From Methylobacterium sp. 77 (lineage in GTDB: Bacteria; Pseudomonadota; Alphaproteobacteria; Rhizobiales; Beijerinckiaceae): 64,000 nt of DNA. A program made the translations under genes and the position numbers. The DNA is taken from positions 342,011-406,010 of the forward strand of contig NZ_KB910516.1 in the NCBI RefSeq assembly GCF_000372825.1. Reading direction: 5' to 3'. Shown here piece by piece: positions 1-10,585 of the stretch (the stretch's first letter is position 1; each line of letters begins with the position of its first letter). Under the pieces are notes generated by a model that did no database searches, was not told where the DNA came from, and saw nothing but the letters and a program-made list of their open reading frames with translations.

Positions 1-795
1 CAGGCGCTCGTCATCCCGGTGGCCCTCGTCCTGATCGCCGGCATCGCCGGCGGCCTCGTCCAGCATCCCCTGGTCTTCACCACCGAGACCCTGATGCCGA
101 AATTCGAGCGCATCTCGCCGATGTCCGGCTTCAAGCGCATCTTCGGCATCGAGGCCCTGGTCCAGTTCCTCAAGGGTCTCGCCAAGCTGATGCTGGTGGG
201 CGTCGTCGCCGGCACCATCCTATGGAACGAGCGCGACCGGCTCGAAGTCTTTGCCCGGCTCGACCCGGCGGCGGCGCTGCCGGCGATCCTCGGCATCGCG
301 CTCAAGCTCATGGGCGGCATGCTCGCCATCTTCGTGGTCATCGCCATGGGCGACGCGCTCTATCAGCGCTTCCGCTGGCGCTCGAAGCTGCGCATGACCA
401 AGGAGGAGATGAAGCAGGAGCACAAGGAGAGCGAGGGCAACCCGGAGGTGAAGGGCCGGATGAAGCAGATCCGCGCCTCGCGGGTGAGGAAGCGCATGAT
501 GGCCGCGGTCCCCACCGCCACCGTCATCGTCACCAACCCGACCCACTACGCCGTCGCCCTGCGCTACGAGGCCGGGATGGCGGCGCCGATCTGCGTCGCC
601 AAGGGCGTCGATTCACTCGCGCTGCGCATCCGCGCGGTGGCCAAGGATCACGATGTGCCGATCCTGGAAAACCCGCCGCTGGCGCGTGCCCTCCACGCGA
701 CCGTGGAGATCGACGCGGAGATTCCGGCCGAGCATTACCGCGCGGTGGCCGAGGTAATCGGCTTCGTCATGCGGCTGAAGCGCCGGGCGGCGTGA
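1..795 (+). CDS. flhB: FlhB, flagellar export switch protein (5' truncated)
   Basis: C-terminal part of FlhB, the inner-membrane component of the flagellar type III export gate that switches substrate from rod/hook to filament proteins. The frame is open from base 1, so the start lies outside the window; about 264 residues of a protein usually near 360 are present. Hydrophobic segments lie around nt 20-75, 180-225 and 280-350. A charged linker follows, then the autocleavage motif NPTH (nt 535-546) in the context TNPTHYAVAL, which defines FlhB/YscU proteins. The end, rich in Arg and Lys, is intact. No other flagellar gene follows; the next gene is a kinase gene 121 bp on. Confidence 0.95.
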   Translation, partial: QALVIPVALVLIAGIAGGLVQHPLVFTTETLMPKFERISPMSGFKRIFGIEALVQFLKGLAKLMLVGVVAGTILWNERDRLEVFARLDPAAALPAILGIALKLMGGMLAIFVVIAMGDALYQRFRWRSKLRMTKEEMKQEHKESEGNPEVKGRMKQIRASRVRKRMMAAVPTATVIVTNPTHYAVALRYEAGMAAPICVAKGVDSLALRIRAVAKDHDVPILENPPLARALHATVEIDAEIPAEHYRAVAEVIGFVMRLKRRAA

Positions 796-916
796 GAACG
801 CCACGGTTTATGCACCTTTTTTGACGAGATTTGTCCGTAACGTCCGACGGATACCCCTTGCTGCGGATGCGGCCTGGGCGCTAACCGGGATCGCTCAAGG
901 GTAGAATGGCGCCGAG

Positions 917-3598
917 ATGGCTGAGGTGAGCGGACCAACGAAGCCGGTGTCGAGCGCCATCGACCGGTCCGAAAGGCCTGGGCGGGTCGGATTGCTCCTC
1001 GTCCTGGCCGGCCTTCTCGTCGGCGCGGCCGTGGGCCTGTCCTTCGTCGCCAACGAGCAGGCGCAGCCCCTGATCCTCGGGCTCCTCGCCCTGCTGGCCA
1101 TGGCCGGCGTGTTCTGCCTGTTCGCGCTGGCGATCGGCGCGATCCAGCTTTCCGGCCAGACCGGACGCGACGACATCACCAAAGCCATCGTCGACGCCTC
1201 GCCCGAAGGCGCCATCGTCGTCGAGGATGGCGGCCGGCTCATCTACGCCAACGAGGCCTATCTGCGGATCTCGGGCGGCGAGACCTTCTCGAACCTGCGC
1301 GCCGTCGAGCGCGTCTTCGTCGGCTCCCCGGACGTGTCCGAGGCGGTCTATCGGCTCGCTCAGGCGTCCCATGACGGGCGCGGTCACGTGGAGGAGATCC
1401 GCATGGCGCCCCCGCCCCAGGGCGGAGCCGAGCGCGCCTTCGCCTGGTTCCGCATCTCCGTGCGGGCGGTCGAGCGACCGAGACTCCCGGCGACCCTGTG
1501 GACGGTCACCGACATCACCCACGAGCGCGAGCGCCAGGAAAACGTCTTCCAGGAACTCCAGCACGCGATCGACTATCTCGACCATGCGCCGGCCGGCTTC
1601 CTCTCCATCGATCCCGCGGGCTCCATCGTCTACATGAACGCGACGCTGGCCTCCTGGCTCGGCTACGACCTCGCCACGGTGGGCTCGGGCGGTCTGCGCC
1701 TTCCCGAGATCGCGCCGAGCGCCGATGTGCTCACCGCCACCGAAGGCCTGCCGGGCGAGGTCCGCACCGACCGTTTCGACCTCGACCTCCGGCGCCGCAA
1801 CGGCCAACCGCTGCCCGCCCGGCTCTATCACCGCGTCGCCTTCGGCCAGGACGGCCGGCCCGGCCCATCGCGCACCTTCGTGCTCAACCGTTCGGCCGGC
1901 GCCGAGAGCGACGAGCCGCAGCGGGCGGCCGAGGTGCGGCTCGCCCGCTTCCTCAACAACAGCCCCATCGCCATCGCGACCCTCGACCGCACCGGGCGCA
2001 TCGCCCGTGCCAATGCCTCCTTCGCACGGCTGTTCGGTGGCACGCCGCGCCAGGCGGTGCCGGACGGCCGGGGCGAACTCGGCACCGAGCCGACCATGTG
2101 GGAGGCCCTGGTCGACCGCGATCGCGCCGCACTCGAAGCCGCCCTGGTGAAGGCCGCCGACGGCACGGTGGAGGTTCAGCCGATCGAGGTCGCGCTGGCC
2201 GGGACCGGCAACCGCTCGGCCCGCGTCTGGCTCAGCCCGGCCGGCGGCGATACCTCCGCGGCGACGGATGCGACCGATCCCGCCTCGCAGGCCGACCGCG
2301 AGCGGGTCATTCTCTACGCCCTCGACACAACGGCCCAGCGCCAGCTCGAACAGCAGATCGCCCAGACCCAGAAGATGGATACGGTCGGCCAGCTCGCCGG
2401 CGGCATCGCGCACGACTTCAACAACGTCCTCCAGGCCATCATCGGCTATTCCGACCTGCTGCTCGCGAGCCACAGGCCGACCGACCCGGCGTTCCAGGAC
2501 ATCATGCAGATCAAGCAGAACGCCAACCGGGCCGCGAGCCTGGTGCGTCAGCTGCTGGCCTTCTCGCGGCGCCAGACCCTGCGCCCCGAGGTGATGAATG
2601 TCGGCGAGGCGCTGTCCGACCTGACCCTGCTGCTGAAGCGCCTGCTGGGCGAGCGGGTCGACCTCGACCTCAAGCATGGCCGCGACATCTGGCCGACCAA
2701 AGCCGACGTGAACCAGTTCGAGCAGGTGATCGTGAACCTCGCGGTCAATGCCCGCGACGCGATGCCGAATGGCGGCCGCCTGCTGATCCGCACCGCCAAC
2801 ATCCTGCAGGGCCTGGAGAACGGCGAGCCGCAATCCGGCGCACCGGCCGGCGATCACGTCCTGATCGAGGTGCTCGATACCGGCGAGGGCATCCCGCCCG
2901 ACGTGATGGAGAAGATCTTCGAGCCGTTCTTCACCACCAAGGACATCGGCAAGGGCACCGGCCTCGGCCTGTCCACGGTCTTCGGCATCATCAAGCAGAG
3001 CGGCGGCACCATCGACGTGCAGTCGGTCGTCGGCAAGGGCACGGCCTTCCGCATCTACCTGCCGCGCCACGAGCCGGCCGCCGAGCCCGCCGCCGACACC
3101 GCCCTGCTGCCCGCCTCCGGGCAGAACAGCGCCGAGATCGCCGCCAACCGCCTCAAGGCGACACCGGAACTGGAACGCCCGGCAGGCTCCGACAGAACCG
3201 CGCCGCGCAAGCCCTCGCCCGACCATACCGGCCAGGGCGTGATCCTGCTGGTGGAGGACGAGGACCCGGTTCGCGCGGTCAACAGCCGGGCCCTGTCGGC
3301 GCGCGGATACACGGTTCTGGAGGCGGCCTCAGGCCTCGACGCATTGGCGCTCATCAGCGATGCCGACCAGCCCATCGATCTGGTGGTGTCGGATGTGGTG
3401 ATGCCGGAAATGGACGGCCCGACGCTGCTGCGCGAGCTGCGCAAGCACCGCCCCGACCTGAAGGTGATCTTCGTCTCCGGCTATGCCGAGGACGCGTTCC
3501 GCAAGAACCTGCCCGAGGGCGAGGATTTCAACTTCCTGCCCAAGCCCTTCAGCCTCAAGCAGCTCGTCGAGACGGTGAAGGAGACGATCGCCCGATAA
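917..3598 (+). CDS. cckA: CckA-type hybrid sensor histidine kinase
   Basis: Membrane hybrid kinase of 893 residues that in alphaproteobacteria feeds phosphate through ChpT to the cell-cycle regulator CtrA. Two hydrophobic segments lie at about residues 24-46 and 52-78. They are followed by PAS-like blocks near 95-200, 215-320 and 340-430. The dimerisation/phosphoacceptor motif [18 protein letters not shown] follows, with His499. The ATPase domain has the N box ([15 protein letters not shown]) and G boxes ([20 protein letters not shown]). A C-terminal receiver carries Asp826 in [12 protein letters not shown]. The AHDFNN phosphoacceptor and the attached receiver are the CckA signature. The ATG at 917 was chosen because the transmembrane pair follows directly. 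It stands alone between flhB and recA. Confidence 0.93.
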   Translation: MAEVSGPTKPVSSAIDRSERPGRVGLLLVLAGLLVGAAVGLSFVANEQAQPLILGLLALLAMAGVFCLFALAIGAIQLSGQTGRDDITKAIVDASPEGAIVVEDGGRLIYANEAYLRISGGETFSNLRAVERVFVGSPDVSEAVYRLAQASHDGRGHVEEIRMAPPPQGGAERAFAWFRISVRAVERPRLPATLWTVTDITHERERQENVFQELQHAIDYLDHAPAGFLSIDPAGSIVYMNATLASWLGYDLATVGSGGLRLPEIAPSADVLTATEGLPGEVRTDRFDLDLRRRNGQPLPARLYHRVAFGQDGRPGPSRTFVLNRSAGAESDEPQRAAEVRLARFLNNSPIAIATLDRTGRIARANASFARLFGGTPRQAVPDGRGELGTEPTMWEALVDRDRAALEAALVKAADGTVEVQPIEVALAGTGNRSARVWLSPAGGDTSAATDATDPASQADRERVILYALDTTAQRQLEQQIAQTQKMDTVGQLAGGIAHDFNNVLQAIIGYSDLLLASHRPTDPAFQDIMQIKQNANRAASLVRQLLAFSRRQTLRPEVMNVGEALSDLTLLLKRLLGERVDLDLKHGRDIWPTKADVNQFEQVIVNLAVNARDAMPNGGRLLIRTANILQGLENGEPQSGAPAGDHVLIEVLDTGEGIPPDVMEKIFEPFFTTKDIGKGTGLGLSTVFGIIKQSGGTIDVQSVVGKGTAFRIYLPRHEPAAEPAADTALLPASGQNSAEIAANRLKATPELERPAGSDRTAPRKPSPDHTGQGVILLVEDEDPVRAVNSRALSARGYTVLEAASGLDALALISDADQPIDLVVSDVVMPEMDGPTLLRELRKHRPDLKVIFVSGYAEDAFRKNLPEGEDFNFLPKPFSLKQLVETVKETIAR

Positions 3599-3655
3599 GG
3601 GCGGCGTCACCTCTCCGGATGCGGGAAAATCGCGGCTCCAGACCTTGCGTAATGA

Positions 3656-3670
3656 GAACAAAACAAGTAC
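3656..3670. promoter_or_regulatory. Probable LexA (SOS) box upstream of recA
   Basis: The 15-mer GAACAAAACAAGTAC lies 62 bp before the recA ATG. It fits the alphaproteobacterial LexA operator GAAC-N7-GAAC (reverse complement GTTC-N7-GTTC) with one mismatch in the second half-site (GTAC). Position and spacing support SOS control of recA by LexA. Binding is inferred. Confidence 0.6.
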
Positions 3671-3731
3671 ATCATTCGCATCCGAGGCGCATTGAGCCTT
3701 GAGCTCTCCCCATGCATAAGGATGCCGACGA

Positions 3732-4823
3732 ATGGCCCAGCCCGCGCTGAAAGTTGTGGATTCCCCGATGGTGGACAAGGACAAGGCGAAGGCGATCGAT
3801 GCCGCGCTGTCCCAGATCGAGCGTGCTTTCGGCAAGGGCTCGATCATGCGGCTCGGCAAGAACGACAAGGTGGCGGAGGTGGAGACCATCTCCACCGGTT
3901 CGCTCGGGCTCGACATCGCCCTCGGCGTCGGCGGCCTGCCGCGCGGCCGCGTGATCGAGATCTACGGCCCTGAATCCTCGGGCAAGACCACCCTCGCCCT
4001 CCACACCATCGCCGAGGCCCAGAAGAAGGGCGGCGTCTGCGCCTTCGTCGACGCGGAGCATGCCCTCGACCCGGTCTATGCGCGCAAGCTCGGCGTGCAG
4101 CTCGACGACCTCCTGATCTCGCAGCCCGATACCGGCGAGCAGGCCTTGGAGATCACCGACACGCTGGTTCGCTCGGGCGCCATCGACGTGCTCGTGGTCG
4201 ATTCGGTGGCGGCGCTGACGCCCCGCGCCGAAATCGAGGGTGAGATGGGCGACAGCCAGCCCGGACTTCAGGCCCGCCTGATGAGCCAAGCCCTGCGCAA
4301 GCTCACCGGCTCGATCTCGCGTTCCAAATGCATGGTCATCTTCATCAACCAGATCCGGATGAAGATCGGCGTCATGTACGGCTCGCCCGAGACGACGACG
4401 GGCGGCAACGCGCTGAAGTTCTACGCCTCGGTCCGTCTCGACATCCGCCGCATCTCGACCCTCAAGGATCGCGATGAGGCCATCGGCAACCAGGTCCGCG
4501 TCAAGGTGGTGAAGAACAAGGTCGCCCCGCCGTTCAAGCAGGTCGAGTTCGACATCATGTTCGGCGAGGGCGTCTCGAAGGTCGGCGAATTGATCGATCT
4601 CGGGGTGAAGGCCGGGATCGTCGAGAAATCCGGCGCCTGGTTCTCCTATGCGAGCCAGCGCCTCGGCCAGGGCCGCGAGAATTCGAAGGGTTTCCTGCGC
4701 GACAACCCCGAGATCGCCAACAAGATCGAAGCCGCGATCCGGCAGAATTCCGGGCTGCTCGCGGATAAGATCCTGGAGACCGCCAAGCCCACGGCCGACG
4801 ATCTGGATGAAGGCGAGGCTTAA
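3732..4823 (+). CDS. recA: RecA recombinase
   Basis: DNA-dependent ATPase of 363 residues that forms filaments on single-stranded DNA, drives homologous pairing and activates LexA self-cleavage. Walker [10 protein letters not shown] is at residues 79-87. Walker B lies in the [12 protein letters not shown] segment. The L2 loop region with [21 protein letters not shown] is intact. The C-terminus is acidic (ADDLDEGEA), as in bacterial RecA. Length is normal for alphaproteobacteria, and the short N-terminal extension before [12 protein letters not shown] is also typical. It is transcribed alone behind a LexA-like operator and ends at a strong hairpin terminator. Confidence 0.98.
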   Translation: MAQPALKVVDSPMVDKDKAKAIDAALSQIERAFGKGSIMRLGKNDKVAEVETISTGSLGLDIALGVGGLPRGRVIEIYGPESSGKTTLALHTIAEAQKKGGVCAFVDAEHALDPVYARKLGVQLDDLLISQPDTGEQALEITDTLVRSGAIDVLVVDSVAALTPRAEIEGEMGDSQPGLQARLMSQALRKLTGSISRSKCMVIFINQIRMKIGVMYGSPETTTGGNALKFYASVRLDIRRISTLKDRDEAIGNQVRVKVVKNKVAPPFKQVEFDIMFGEGVSKVGELIDLGVKAGIVEKSGAWFSYASQRLGQGRENSKGFLRDNPEIANKIEAAIRQNSGLLADKILETAKPTADDLDEGEA

Positions 4824-4860
4824 TCGCGTCGGACCGATCGTCCGACCGGGATCGAATCGA

Positions 4861-4894
4861 AGAGGCCGCCGCGGATCGTCGCGGCGGCCTCTTT
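4861..4894. terminator. Terminator hairpin after recA
   Basis: A perfect 13-bp stem (AGAGGCCGCCGCG / CGCGGCGGCCTCT) with a 6-nt loop GATCGT begins 37 bp after the recA stop, followed by TTT. It lies between recA (+) and the converging MAPEG gene (-), so it may act in both directions. Confidence 0.8.
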
Positions 4895-4971
4895 CGCGTT
4901 CACACCGTCCCGGTGCGGATACCAAGTCTCGATGGGCCCGATCTATCGGACAGGCCCATCGAGGTCCGGTC

Positions 4972-5388
4972 TCAGCCGCTATAGGGCAGGATCTTGATGA
5001 ACAGGCCCCACAGCACGAACAGGATGCCGACGATCGCCACGCTCCAGACGGCGGTGCGCAGCTTCGGGATGCCGAAGCCGAAGACCGGCAGGTAGATCAG
5101 GCGTGCGAAGAAGTAGAGATAGGCGCCGAGCACCACCGCCGTGTTGTGCCGTCCGGTGACGGCGCAGGCGAGCACCAGCGCCGCGAAGATCGGGAACGTC
5201 TCGAAGAAGTTCTTCGACGCCTTCTCGAGGCGCGACGCGGCTCCGGTGAGGTCCGGCGCATTCCCCTCGCGATTGCTGGTATTCCAGGCGAGCCCCCCTC
5301 GCTGGGGCAAGGCGCTGCCGGCGGCGACGATGATGTGGATGAGGCCGAGCAGGCAAGACCAGGCGAGAAGACGAATTTCAACCGGCAT
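4972..5388 (-). CDS. MAPEG-family membrane protein
   Basis: A 138-residue integral membrane protein of the MAPEG superfamily, which includes eicosanoid and glutathione transferases and many bacterial members of unknown substrate. Four hydrophobic stretches are visible (about residues 6-24, 63-80, 85-103, 113-133). Between the first two lies the conserved soluble loop, [28 protein letters not shown], whose Arg/Glu/Asn pattern is typical of bacterial MAPEG proteins. It converges with recA and diverges from alaS. Substrate cannot be inferred. Confidence 0.85.
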   Translation of the reverse strand: MPVEIRLLAWSCLLGLIHIIVAAGSALPQRGGLAWNTSNREGNAPDLTGAASRLEKASKNFFETFPIFAALVLACAVTGRHNTAVVLGAYLYFFARLIYLPVFGFGIPKLRTAVWSVAIVGILFVLWGLFIKILPYSG

Positions 5389-5606
5389 ATGGGGCGATCC
5401 TCGGAAGGCCGATCCTCGGGGTCCATCGGTGGGGTGCAGAATGGACGCGGCGGCCCGTTCCTAGCCTGCGCGATGCAGAAAGCGAAACCGACCGTAGAGT
5501 ACCGGGCGTGACTCGACGGTCCGGCCTCCTTATGAGGACGCAAGCCACGAAGAAGCCCCGGGTGATCGTCACGACCGCCCAAAGCCCACGACAGAGTCAA
5601 TTCACG

Positions 5607-8285
5607 ATGAGCGGCGTCAACGAGATCCGGTCGGCCTTCCTCGATTATTTCGCCAAGGCGGACCATGCCGTGGTCCCGTCCTCGTCGCTCGTTCCCCGCA
5701 ACGACCCGACCTTGATGTTCACCAATGCGGGGATGGTGCAGTTCAAGAACGTCTTCACCGGCGTCGAGAAGCGGCCCTACAACAAGGCAACCACGGCGCA
5801 GAAATGCGTGCGTGCCGGCGGCAAGCACAACGACCTCGACAATGTCGGCTATACCGCGCGCCACCACACCTTCTTCGAGATGCTCGGCAACTTCTCCTTC
5901 GGCGATTATTTCAAGCCGCAGGCGATCGAGCTGGCCTGGAACCTGATCACCAAGGAATTCGGCCTGTCCAGGGATAGGCTCCTCGTCACCGTCTATGCCG
6001 ATGACGAGGATGCGGCCGGCCTCTGGCGCAAGATCGCCGGCTTCTCCGACGACCGGATCATCCGCATCGGCACCTCGGACAATTTCTGGCAGATGGGCGA
6101 TACCGGCCCCTGCGGCCCCTGCTCGGAGATCTTCATCGATCAGGGCCCCGGCCTGCAGGGCGGACCTCCCGGTTCGCCGGACGAGGACGGCGACCGGTTC
6201 CTCGAATTCTGGAACCTCGTCTTCATGCAGTACGAGCAGATCGAACCGGGCAACCGCCTCGATCTGCCGCGCCCCTCCATCGATACCGGCATGGGGCTGG
6301 AGCGCATGGCCGCGATCCTCCAGGGGGTCACCAGCAACTACGACACCGACCTGTTCAAGGCGCTCATCGATGCGGTGAGCCACGCGGTCGGCCGTCCGCC
6401 GGAGGCCGGCAACGTCGCCTCCTACCGCGTCATCGCCGACCACCTGCGCTCGGTCTCGTTCCTTATCGCTGACGGCGTTCTGCCGTCGAACGAGGGCCGC
6501 GGCTACGTCCTGCGCCGGATCATGCGCCGCGCCATGCGCCATCTGGAGCTGCTCGGCTCGCGCGAGCCGGTGATGTTCCGTCTCGTTCCCACCCTCATCC
6601 GTGAGATGGGGCAGGCCTATCCCGAACTCACCCGCGCCGAAGGCCTGATCTCCGAGACCTTGCGCCTGGAGGAAACCCGCTTCCGGCGCACTCTCGAGCG
6701 CGGTCTCGCCATCCTCGATTCCGAGAGCCGCACGCTGGTCCGGGGCCAGAACCTGTCCGGCGACACCGCCTTCACCCTCTACGACACCTACGGCTTCCCC
6801 CTCGACCTGACGCAGGACGCCCTCAAGGCCCGCGGCATCGGCGTCGACACGGATGCGTTCGGCCAGGCGATGGACCGCCAGCGCAAGGCAGCCCGCGCTG
6901 CCTGGACCGGCTCCGGCGAATCCGCCACCGAGACGGTCTGGTACGGCATCAAGGAGCGCGTCGGCGCCACCGAGTTCCTCGGTTACGAGACCGAGAGCGC
7001 CGAGGGCATCGTCACGGCGATCCTGCGCGACGGCGGCGAGGTCGACACCCTGTCCGCCGGGGAAACCGGCCTCGTCCTCGTCAACCAGACCCCGTTCTAC
7101 GCCGAATCGGGCGGTCAGGTCGGCGATATCGGCACCGTGGCCGGCGGCGGCCTCAAGGGGCGGGTGACCGCCACGGAGAAGAAGCTCGGCGACCTGTTCG
7201 TCCATCACGTCACCATCGACGACGGCAGTCTGAGCCTGGGACGAGCCATCGAGCTCTCAGTCGATCACGGCCGCCGGGCCTCCATCCGCGCGAACCATTC
7301 CGCGACCCACCTGCTGCACGAGGCCCTGCGTCAGGTGCTGGGCGACCACGTGGCCCAGAAGGGCTCGCTGGTCTCGGCCGACCGCCTGCGCTTCGATTTC
7401 AGCCATCCCAAGCCGATGGATGAGGCCGAGATCCGCGCCGTCGAGGACATCGCCAACGCGGTCCTGCTGCAGAACACGCCCGTCGTGACGAAGCTGATGG
7501 CACAGGACGATGCGGTGGCGTCCGGCGCCCGCGCCCTGTTCGGAGAGAAGTACGGCGACGAGGTGCGCGTCGTCTCCATGGGACGTCCCGTCGACGACAC
7601 GGGCGACCTCGCCGAGGCGGGCCGCCTCCCGGCCTTCTCGATTGAGCTCTGCGGCGGCACCCACGCGGCCCGCACGGGTGAGATCGGTCAGATCACTGTG
7701 CTCGGCGAGAGCGCGGTGGGCGCCGGCGTGCGCCGGATCGAGGCCCTCACGGCCGGTACGGCCCGCCGCCACCGCGCCGAGGAAAGCCGCACCCTCGGCC
7801 AGATCGCAGGGCTCCTGAAGGCACAGAGTTCCGACGTGCCCGAGCGCCTGACCGCCCTCATCGAGGACCGTCGTCGCCTCGAGCGCGAATTGTCGGAGGT
7901 GAAGAAGAAACTGGCGATGGGCGGATCGTCGGGCGGCGATGACGGCATCGTCGAGATCGCCGGTATCAAGCTCATGGCCAAGGTCGTCGAAGGCGTCGAG
8001 ACCCGCGATCTCAAGAGCCTGGTCGATGCCGGCAAAAGCCGCCTCGGCTCCGGGATCGTCGCCATCGTCGGCCTGTCGCCCGATGGCAAGGCCGGTCTCG
8101 TGGTCGGCGTCACCGAGGACCTGACCGACCGCTACGACGCCGTCGGTCTCGTCAGGGCCGGCGCCGGCCATCTCGGCGGCAAGGGCGGCGGCGGCCGCCG
8201 CGACATGGCGCAGGCCGGCGGTCCCGAAGGTTCGGGCGCCCAGGCGGCCATCGACGCCATCACCCAGGCGCTGACGGTCAGTTGA
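5607..8285 (+). CDS. alaS: Alanyl-tRNA synthetase
   Basis: Class II synthetase that charges tRNA-Ala and edits mischarged Ser/Gly; 892 residues. The N-terminal catalytic domain has [18 protein letters not shown] and the GMGLERMA class II motif 3. The editing domain carries the zinc-binding pairs [12 protein letters not shown] and CGGTH (about residue 681). The C-terminal DHHA1 part ends [11 protein letters not shown]. The frame extends 33 codons upstream, but family members begin near [14 protein letters not shown], so the ATG at 5607 was chosen. Its last 8 bases overlap the converging DUF2147 gene. Confidence 0.98.
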   Translation: MSGVNEIRSAFLDYFAKADHAVVPSSSLVPRNDPTLMFTNAGMVQFKNVFTGVEKRPYNKATTAQKCVRAGGKHNDLDNVGYTARHHTFFEMLGNFSFGDYFKPQAIELAWNLITKEFGLSRDRLLVTVYADDEDAAGLWRKIAGFSDDRIIRIGTSDNFWQMGDTGPCGPCSEIFIDQGPGLQGGPPGSPDEDGDRFLEFWNLVFMQYEQIEPGNRLDLPRPSIDTGMGLERMAAILQGVTSNYDTDLFKALIDAVSHAVGRPPEAGNVASYRVIADHLRSVSFLIADGVLPSNEGRGYVLRRIMRRAMRHLELLGSREPVMFRLVPTLIREMGQAYPELTRAEGLISETLRLEETRFRRTLERGLAILDSESRTLVRGQNLSGDTAFTLYDTYGFPLDLTQDALKARGIGVDTDAFGQAMDRQRKAARAAWTGSGESATETVWYGIKERVGATEFLGYETESAEGIVTAILRDGGEVDTLSAGETGLVLVNQTPFYAESGGQVGDIGTVAGGGLKGRVTATEKKLGDLFVHHVTIDDGSLSLGRAIELSVDHGRRASIRANHSATHLLHEALRQVLGDHVAQKGSLVSADRLRFDFSHPKPMDEAEIRAVEDIANAVLLQNTPVVTKLMAQDDAVASGARALFGEKYGDEVRVVSMGRPVDDTGDLAEAGRLPAFSIELCGGTHAARTGEIGQITVLGESAVGAGVRRIEALTAGTARRHRAEESRTLGQIAGLLKAQSSDVPERLTALIEDRRRLERELSEVKKKLAMGGSSGGDDGIVEIAGIKLMAKVVEGVETRDLKSLVDAGKSRLGSGIVAIVGLSPDGKAGLVVGVTEDLTDRYDAVGLVRAGAGHLGGKGGGGRRDMAQAGGPEGSGAQAAIDAITQALTVS

Positions 8286-8709
8286 CGCGTTTCCAGGTCT
8301 GCCGCTTGCAGAACACGCTCATCACGCAACCGGCGACCTCGACCACGTTCGGCCCCTTGACCTTGAGGCTGCCGGAATAGGTCTTCCCGTCATTGGGGTT
8401 GTAGAGCGAGCCGTCATAGCCGTCGCCGGACGGAGTGGCGGCGTTCATGATCTGCACCCCGATGAGGCTGCGGGACTTCAGCGAGGCGTCGGGATTCTTG
8501 GAATCGAGTCCCGGCCCCGGCACGCTGGCGAGGGTGCCGCAATAGCCGCCTCCGCAGCGCGCGATCCGCACCTTCGAATCACCGTTCTCCGTCAACCAGA
8601 GCCCAGTCGGGTCGACGCCCTTCTGGGCCGATGCGGTTCCGGTCAGAGCCAGCGCGATCAAGGCGGCGGCGGCAAAGCGCGACGAGGTCGGTCTGAACGT
8701 CATCATCAT
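8278..8709 (-). CDS. Exported DUF2147 protein
   Basis: A 143-residue secreted or periplasmic protein. The N-terminus is a signal peptide (Arg at 6, hydrophobic core [12 protein letters not shown], cleavage near ASA-Q). The mature part begins [17 protein letters not shown] and contains the DUF2147 features [29 protein letters not shown] and a [14 protein letters not shown] ending, with four cysteines. Function of the family is not established. Three ATGs stand in tandem; the Shine-Dalgarno AAGGA best suits the third, so the protein may begin at 8703. The 3' end overlaps alaS by 8 bp on the opposite strand. Confidence 0.85.
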   Translation of the reverse strand: MMMTFRPTSSRFAAAALIALALTGTASAQKGVDPTGLWLTENGDSKVRIARCGGGYCGTLASVPGPGLDSKNPDASLKSRSLIGVQIMNAATPSGDGYDGSLYNPNDGKTYSGSLKVKGPNVVEVAGCVMSVFCKRQTWKRVN

Positions 8710-8763
8710 CCTTCAGTCTCTCGAACTGTTCCGGCGGCCTTGCTTCGAGGGAAGCGGGAGTTA

Positions 8764-8784
8764 GCCCTCCCGAGCGGGAGGGGC
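8764..8784. other. GC-rich hairpin upstream of rfbC
   Basis: Inverted repeat GCCCTCCC / GGGAGGGGC with a short loop, in the gap between the DUF2147 gene and the rfb operon. No T tract follows on the plus strand. It could be a structural element of either divergent 5' region; its role is unknown. Confidence 0.4.
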
Positions 8785-8884
8785 AAGCGGACGATCGATG
8801 CGGAGATGAAACAAGGCCCCGCGCCTTGACAGGGCGGTCCGGCACGCGCCTAGAGGCAAGCCCTAAGAGAGGTTGTATCTGACG

Positions 8885-9436
8885 ATGCGTGTCGAGCAGA
8901 CGCAGATTCCTGCGGTAAAACGGATCGTGCCCAACCGCTTCGGCGACGACAGGGGCTGGTTCTCGGAGACCTTCCGCGCGGACATTCTGTCCGGTGCCGG
9001 GATCGAGGACGTCTTCGTGCAGGACAACCAGTCTTTCTCGGCGCTGACCGGGACCGTTCGCGGCCTGCATTTCCAGCTCGAACCCGCGGGACAGGCCAAG
9101 CTTGTCCGTGTCCTCTCCGGCTCGATCCTCGACGTCGCCGTCGATCTTCGGCGGGATTCCGAGACCTATGGACGGCACGTCGCGGTGCGGCTCGATGCGA
9201 CCGATGGTGAGCAGCTCTATATTCCCGTCGGGTTCGGCCACGGGTTCTGCACCCTGGAACCCGACACGATGGTCGCCTACAAGGTGACCGCCTATTACAG
9301 CCGCGAGCACGATCGAAGCCTCGCCTGGAACGATCCGGATCTCGCCATCCGCTGGCCGGTCACCAAGGACGAGGCCGTTCTCTCGGACAAGGATCGCGCA
9401 GCGCCGGCCTTTGCCCAATTGGGTTCGGTATTCTAG
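8885..9436 (+). CDS. rfbC: dTDP-4-dehydrorhamnose 3,5-epimerase
   Basis: Third step of dTDP-L-rhamnose synthesis: epimerises dTDP-4-keto-6-deoxyglucose at C3 and C5. It is 183 residues, normal for RmlC. Motifs seen are NRFGDDRGWFSETFR, the catalytic His62 in VRGLHFQ, and Tyr132 in MVAYKVTAYY, matching the His63/Tyr132 pair of characterised enzymes. The ATG at 8885 was chosen; a TTG four codons upstream is possible, with AGAGAGG just before it. First gene of rfbC-B-D-A, whose order supplies the whole pathway from glucose-1-phosphate. Confidence 0.95.
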   Translation: MRVEQTQIPAVKRIVPNRFGDDRGWFSETFRADILSGAGIEDVFVQDNQSFSALTGTVRGLHFQLEPAGQAKLVRVLSGSILDVAVDLRRDSETYGRHVAVRLDATDGEQLYIPVGFGHGFCTLEPDTMVAYKVTAYYSREHDRSLAWNDPDLAIRWPVTKDEAVLSDKDRAAPAFAQLGSVF

Positions 9437-9516
9437 GACTTCGCCTCGCCGCGGCTCCGCGACGAGACGGTTCGGCGAAAAATGCAGAGCGGCTCATGCG
9501 AGACAAGGCCAAACCC

Positions 9517-10584
9517 ATGCGCATTCTGGTCACGGGCGGCTGCGGCTTCATCGGCTCGGCCCTGGTGCTGCATCTCGTCCGGGATCTCGGCCACGAGGTC
9601 GCGACCCTGGATGCGCTCACCTACGCGGCCAACCCCATCTCCCTCGCGCCCCTCGACGGTGACGCACGCCATCGCTTCGTCACGGGCGACATCTGCGATC
9701 CGCAGGCCGTGCATGCCCTCTACGCGGAGTTCCGGCCCGATGCGGTGATGCATCTGGCGGCGGAAAGCCATGTCGATCGCTCCATCACCGATCCCGGCGC
9801 CTTCATCCGCACCAATGTCGTTGGTACTCAGGTGATGCTGGACGGCGCCCGCACGCATTGGGAGGGACTGACCGGAGAGGCGAGGGCCGCGTTCCGGTTC
9901 CTCCACGTCTCCACCGACGAGGTCTACGGCTCGCTTCCGCCGGACGGTTTCTTCACCGAGGACAGCCGCTACGACCCGCGCTCGCCCTATTCCGCCTCGA
10001 AGGCGGCCTCCGACCATCTGGCGCGGGCGTGGCACGAGACCTACGGCCTGCCGGTTCTGGTGACGAACTGCTCGAATAATTACGGCCCCCGGCATTTCCC
10101 GGAAAAGCTCATCCCGCTGATGATCCTCAACGCGCTGGAGGGCCGCCCGCTGCCGGTCTACGGCGACGGGCTCAACGAGCGCGACTGGATCCATGTCGAG
10201 GACCATGCGCGCGGCCTCGTCGCGGTGCTGGAGCGTGGAAGATCGGGCGAAACCTACCTTCTGGGCGGTCGCTCGGTGCGCAACAACCTCGCCGTGGTGA
10301 AGGCGCTCTGCGCCGCCTTTGACCGGCTGCGGCCGGAGCAGGGGCCGCATGAGCGCCTGATCTCCTTCGTCGCCGACAGGCCCGGCCACGACCGGCGCTA
10401 CGCCATCGATCCGACTAAGGCCGAGCGTGAGATCGGCTGGGTTCCGACCAAGAATTTCGAGCAGGCGCTGGAGGATACCGTGCGCTGGTATCTCGACAAC
10501 GAGGCCTGGTGGCGCCCGATCCGCGAGGGTCGCTATACCGGCGAGCGCCTCGGCCTCGGCGCCTCCGCCGCGATCGTCGCCTGA
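9517..10584 (+). CDS. rfbB: dTDP-glucose 4,6-dehydratase
   Basis: Second step of dTDP-L-rhamnose synthesis; an extended short-chain dehydrogenase using bound NAD. The glycine motif TGGCGFIGSALV is at the N-terminus, STDEVYGSL carries the catalytic Asp-Glu pair, and YSASKAASDHL holds the Tyr-x3-Lys. NCSNNYGPRHFPEKLIP is a signature of this enzyme. About 355 residues from the ATG at 9517; an in-frame ATG at 9496 adds seven residues and has no better ribosome site. It is 80 bp after rfbC and 1 bp before rfbD. Confidence 0.96.
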   Translation: MRILVTGGCGFIGSALVLHLVRDLGHEVATLDALTYAANPISLAPLDGDARHRFVTGDICDPQAVHALYAEFRPDAVMHLAAESHVDRSITDPGAFIRTNVVGTQVMLDGARTHWEGLTGEARAAFRFLHVSTDEVYGSLPPDGFFTEDSRYDPRSPYSASKAASDHLARAWHETYGLPVLVTNCSNNYGPRHFPEKLIPLMILNALEGRPLPVYGDGLNERDWIHVEDHARGLVAVLERGRSGETYLLGGRSVRNNLAVVKALCAAFDRLRPEQGPHERLISFVADRPGHDRRYAIDPTKAEREIGWVPTKNFEQALEDTVRWYLDNEAWWRPIREGRYTGERLGLGASAAIVA

Positions 10585-10585
10585 C

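Noticed and set aside
881..3226. Long open frame antisense to cckA
   Set aside because: Its product is Gly/Arg/Asp/His-rich low-complexity text produced by the G+C-rich codons of cckA; no domain is visible.
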